Program-made: the position numbers and the translations under genes
The notes under the pieces: model-generated
What the model was told of the DNA's origin: nothing
The model's database searches: none
The model's input: the letters and a program-made list of their open reading frames with translations, nothing else
DNA from: an uncultured Collinsella sp.
GTDB lineage: Bacteria > Actinomycetota > Coriobacteriia > Coriobacteriales > Coriobacteriaceae
NCBI GenBank assembly: GCA_902493145.1
Contig: CABUOA010000068.1
Coordinates: 1 to 5,275, forward strand
Direction: 5' to 3'
DNA: 5,275 bases
In this document: piece after piece, positions 4,772 through 5,275 of the stretch
How the letters are laid out: every line of letters begins with the position of its first letter
Numbering within the stretch: position 1 is the stretch's first letter

Positions 4772-5275
4772 ATGACAGCTATCGATCGAGACCGGGCGCG
4801 CGCGGCCTTCAAAAGCTACACCGATGCCTACGACGCCACCAACCCACGCATCGCGCTCAAAATCGAGCATACGTACCACGTGGCCGAGGCATGCGATGCC
4901 GTAGCGCGCGAGCAGGGCTGGTCGTCAGAAGATATTGACCTGGCATGGCTTTGCGGCCTGCTGCACGATATGGGCCGCTTTGAGCAGCTGCGACGCTGGG
5001 ACACCTTTAAGGACGCCGAGAGCATGAGCCATGCAGTGCTGGGCATCGAGGTCCTCTTTGGCGAGAATCCCGCCGATGCACCCGCCGTAATGAGCATCCG
5101 CGACTTTATCGATGACCCGGCAGAAGATGAGCTCATCCGAGCGAGCATCGCCTATCACAGCGATTTCCGTCTACCCGCACAGCTCGACGAGCGCACGCGG
5201 AGCTTCTGCGACATCGTGCGCGATGGCGACAAGATCGACATTATGCGCACCATCGCCGACAGCACCGTCGACACC
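4772..5275 (+). CDS. HD-domain metal-dependent phosphohydrolase, 3' end outside the window
   Basis: The first 168 codons of an HD-superfamily protein, cut by the window end. The start ATG at 4772 has AGGAAG five bases upstream. Candidate metal ligands occur in the order seen in dinuclear HD enzymes: H33 (E-H-T-Y-H-V-A), H65-D66 (L-L-H-D-M-G-R-F-E-Q), H87 (M-S-H-A), H129 (A-Y-H-S) and D153 (G-D-K-I-D). The H-D-x-G-R-F-E-Q block is typical of a widespread group of soluble bacterial HD proteins without an assigned substrate. The H...HD...H...H...D spacing resembles YqeK-type and other nucleotide-cleaving HD proteins, so a phosphate-ester hydrolase acting on a nucleotide or small phosphorylated molecule is a reasonable inference. 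It has no GYP motif, so it is not an HD-GYP c-di-GMP phosphodiesterase. It is divergent from azlC and no membrane segment is seen. Confidence 0.85.
   Translation, partial: MTAIDRDRARAAFKSYTDAYDATNPRIALKIEHTYHVAEACDAVAREQGWSSEDIDLAWLCGLLHDMGRFEQLRRWDTFKDAESMSHAVLGIEVLFGENPADAPAVMSIRDFIDDPAEDELIRASIAYHSDFRLPAQLDERTRSFCDIVRDGDKIDIMRTIADSTVDT

Noticed and set aside
1142..5275. A c-di-GMP module joining the GGDEF protein and the HD protein
   Set aside because: The genes are about 2.5 kb apart on opposite strands with unrelated transporters between, and the HD protein lacks the GYP motif expected of a c-di-GMP phosphodiesterase.

Overview
The window looks like an ordinary chromosomal stretch from a fairly GC-rich bacterium. 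It carries five complete protein genes and one that runs off the right edge. Base composition, heavy use of G/C-ending codons and the gene set (orphan KdgT-type permease, AzlCD exporter, membrane GGDEF protein) suggest a gut Actinomycetota member such as a Coriobacteriia/Collinsella-like organism. That placement is an impression from gene content and codon use, not a database match. I see no rRNA, tRNA, CRISPR array, insertion sequence or phage gene.

Layout: (1) 1-104 is a leader or intergenic stretch with a perfect 15-bp hairpin and a second small hairpin followed by seven T's. (2) 105-1040 (+) encodes an EamA/DMT-family membrane transporter. (3) 1041-1141 is a convergent gap with a weak terminator-like hairpin. 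(4) 1142-2284 (-) encodes a seven-helix membrane protein ending in a catalytically intact GGDEF (diguanylate cyclase) domain. (5) 2285-2474 is the longest non-coding gap (190 bp). It holds an 11-bp dyad with an 18-nt spacer, an adjacent extended -10, and a second hairpin. (6) 2475-3497 (-) encodes a 2-keto-3-deoxygluconate permease family protein. (7) 3498-3639 is a gap with a GC-rich hairpin just after azlD and a 16-bp partial dyad upstream of the permease. (8) 3640-3963 and 3953-4645 (-) are azlD and azlC, overlapping by 11 nt, a two-subunit branched-chain amino acid exporter. (9) 4646-4771 is a divergent control region with a perfect 10-bp inverted repeat. (10) 4772-5275 (+) is an HD-domain metal phosphohydrolase, cut by the window end.

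The genes do not form one pathway. Only azlC and azlD are clearly a functional pair. The EamA transporter, GGDEF protein and KdgT permease each look like separate transcription units. The most noteworthy content is regulatory: nearly every intergenic gap carries a long perfect or near-perfect dyad. The two best operator candidates are upstream of the GGDEF gene and between azlC and the HD gene. I found no convincing evidence for an undescribed multi-gene system.
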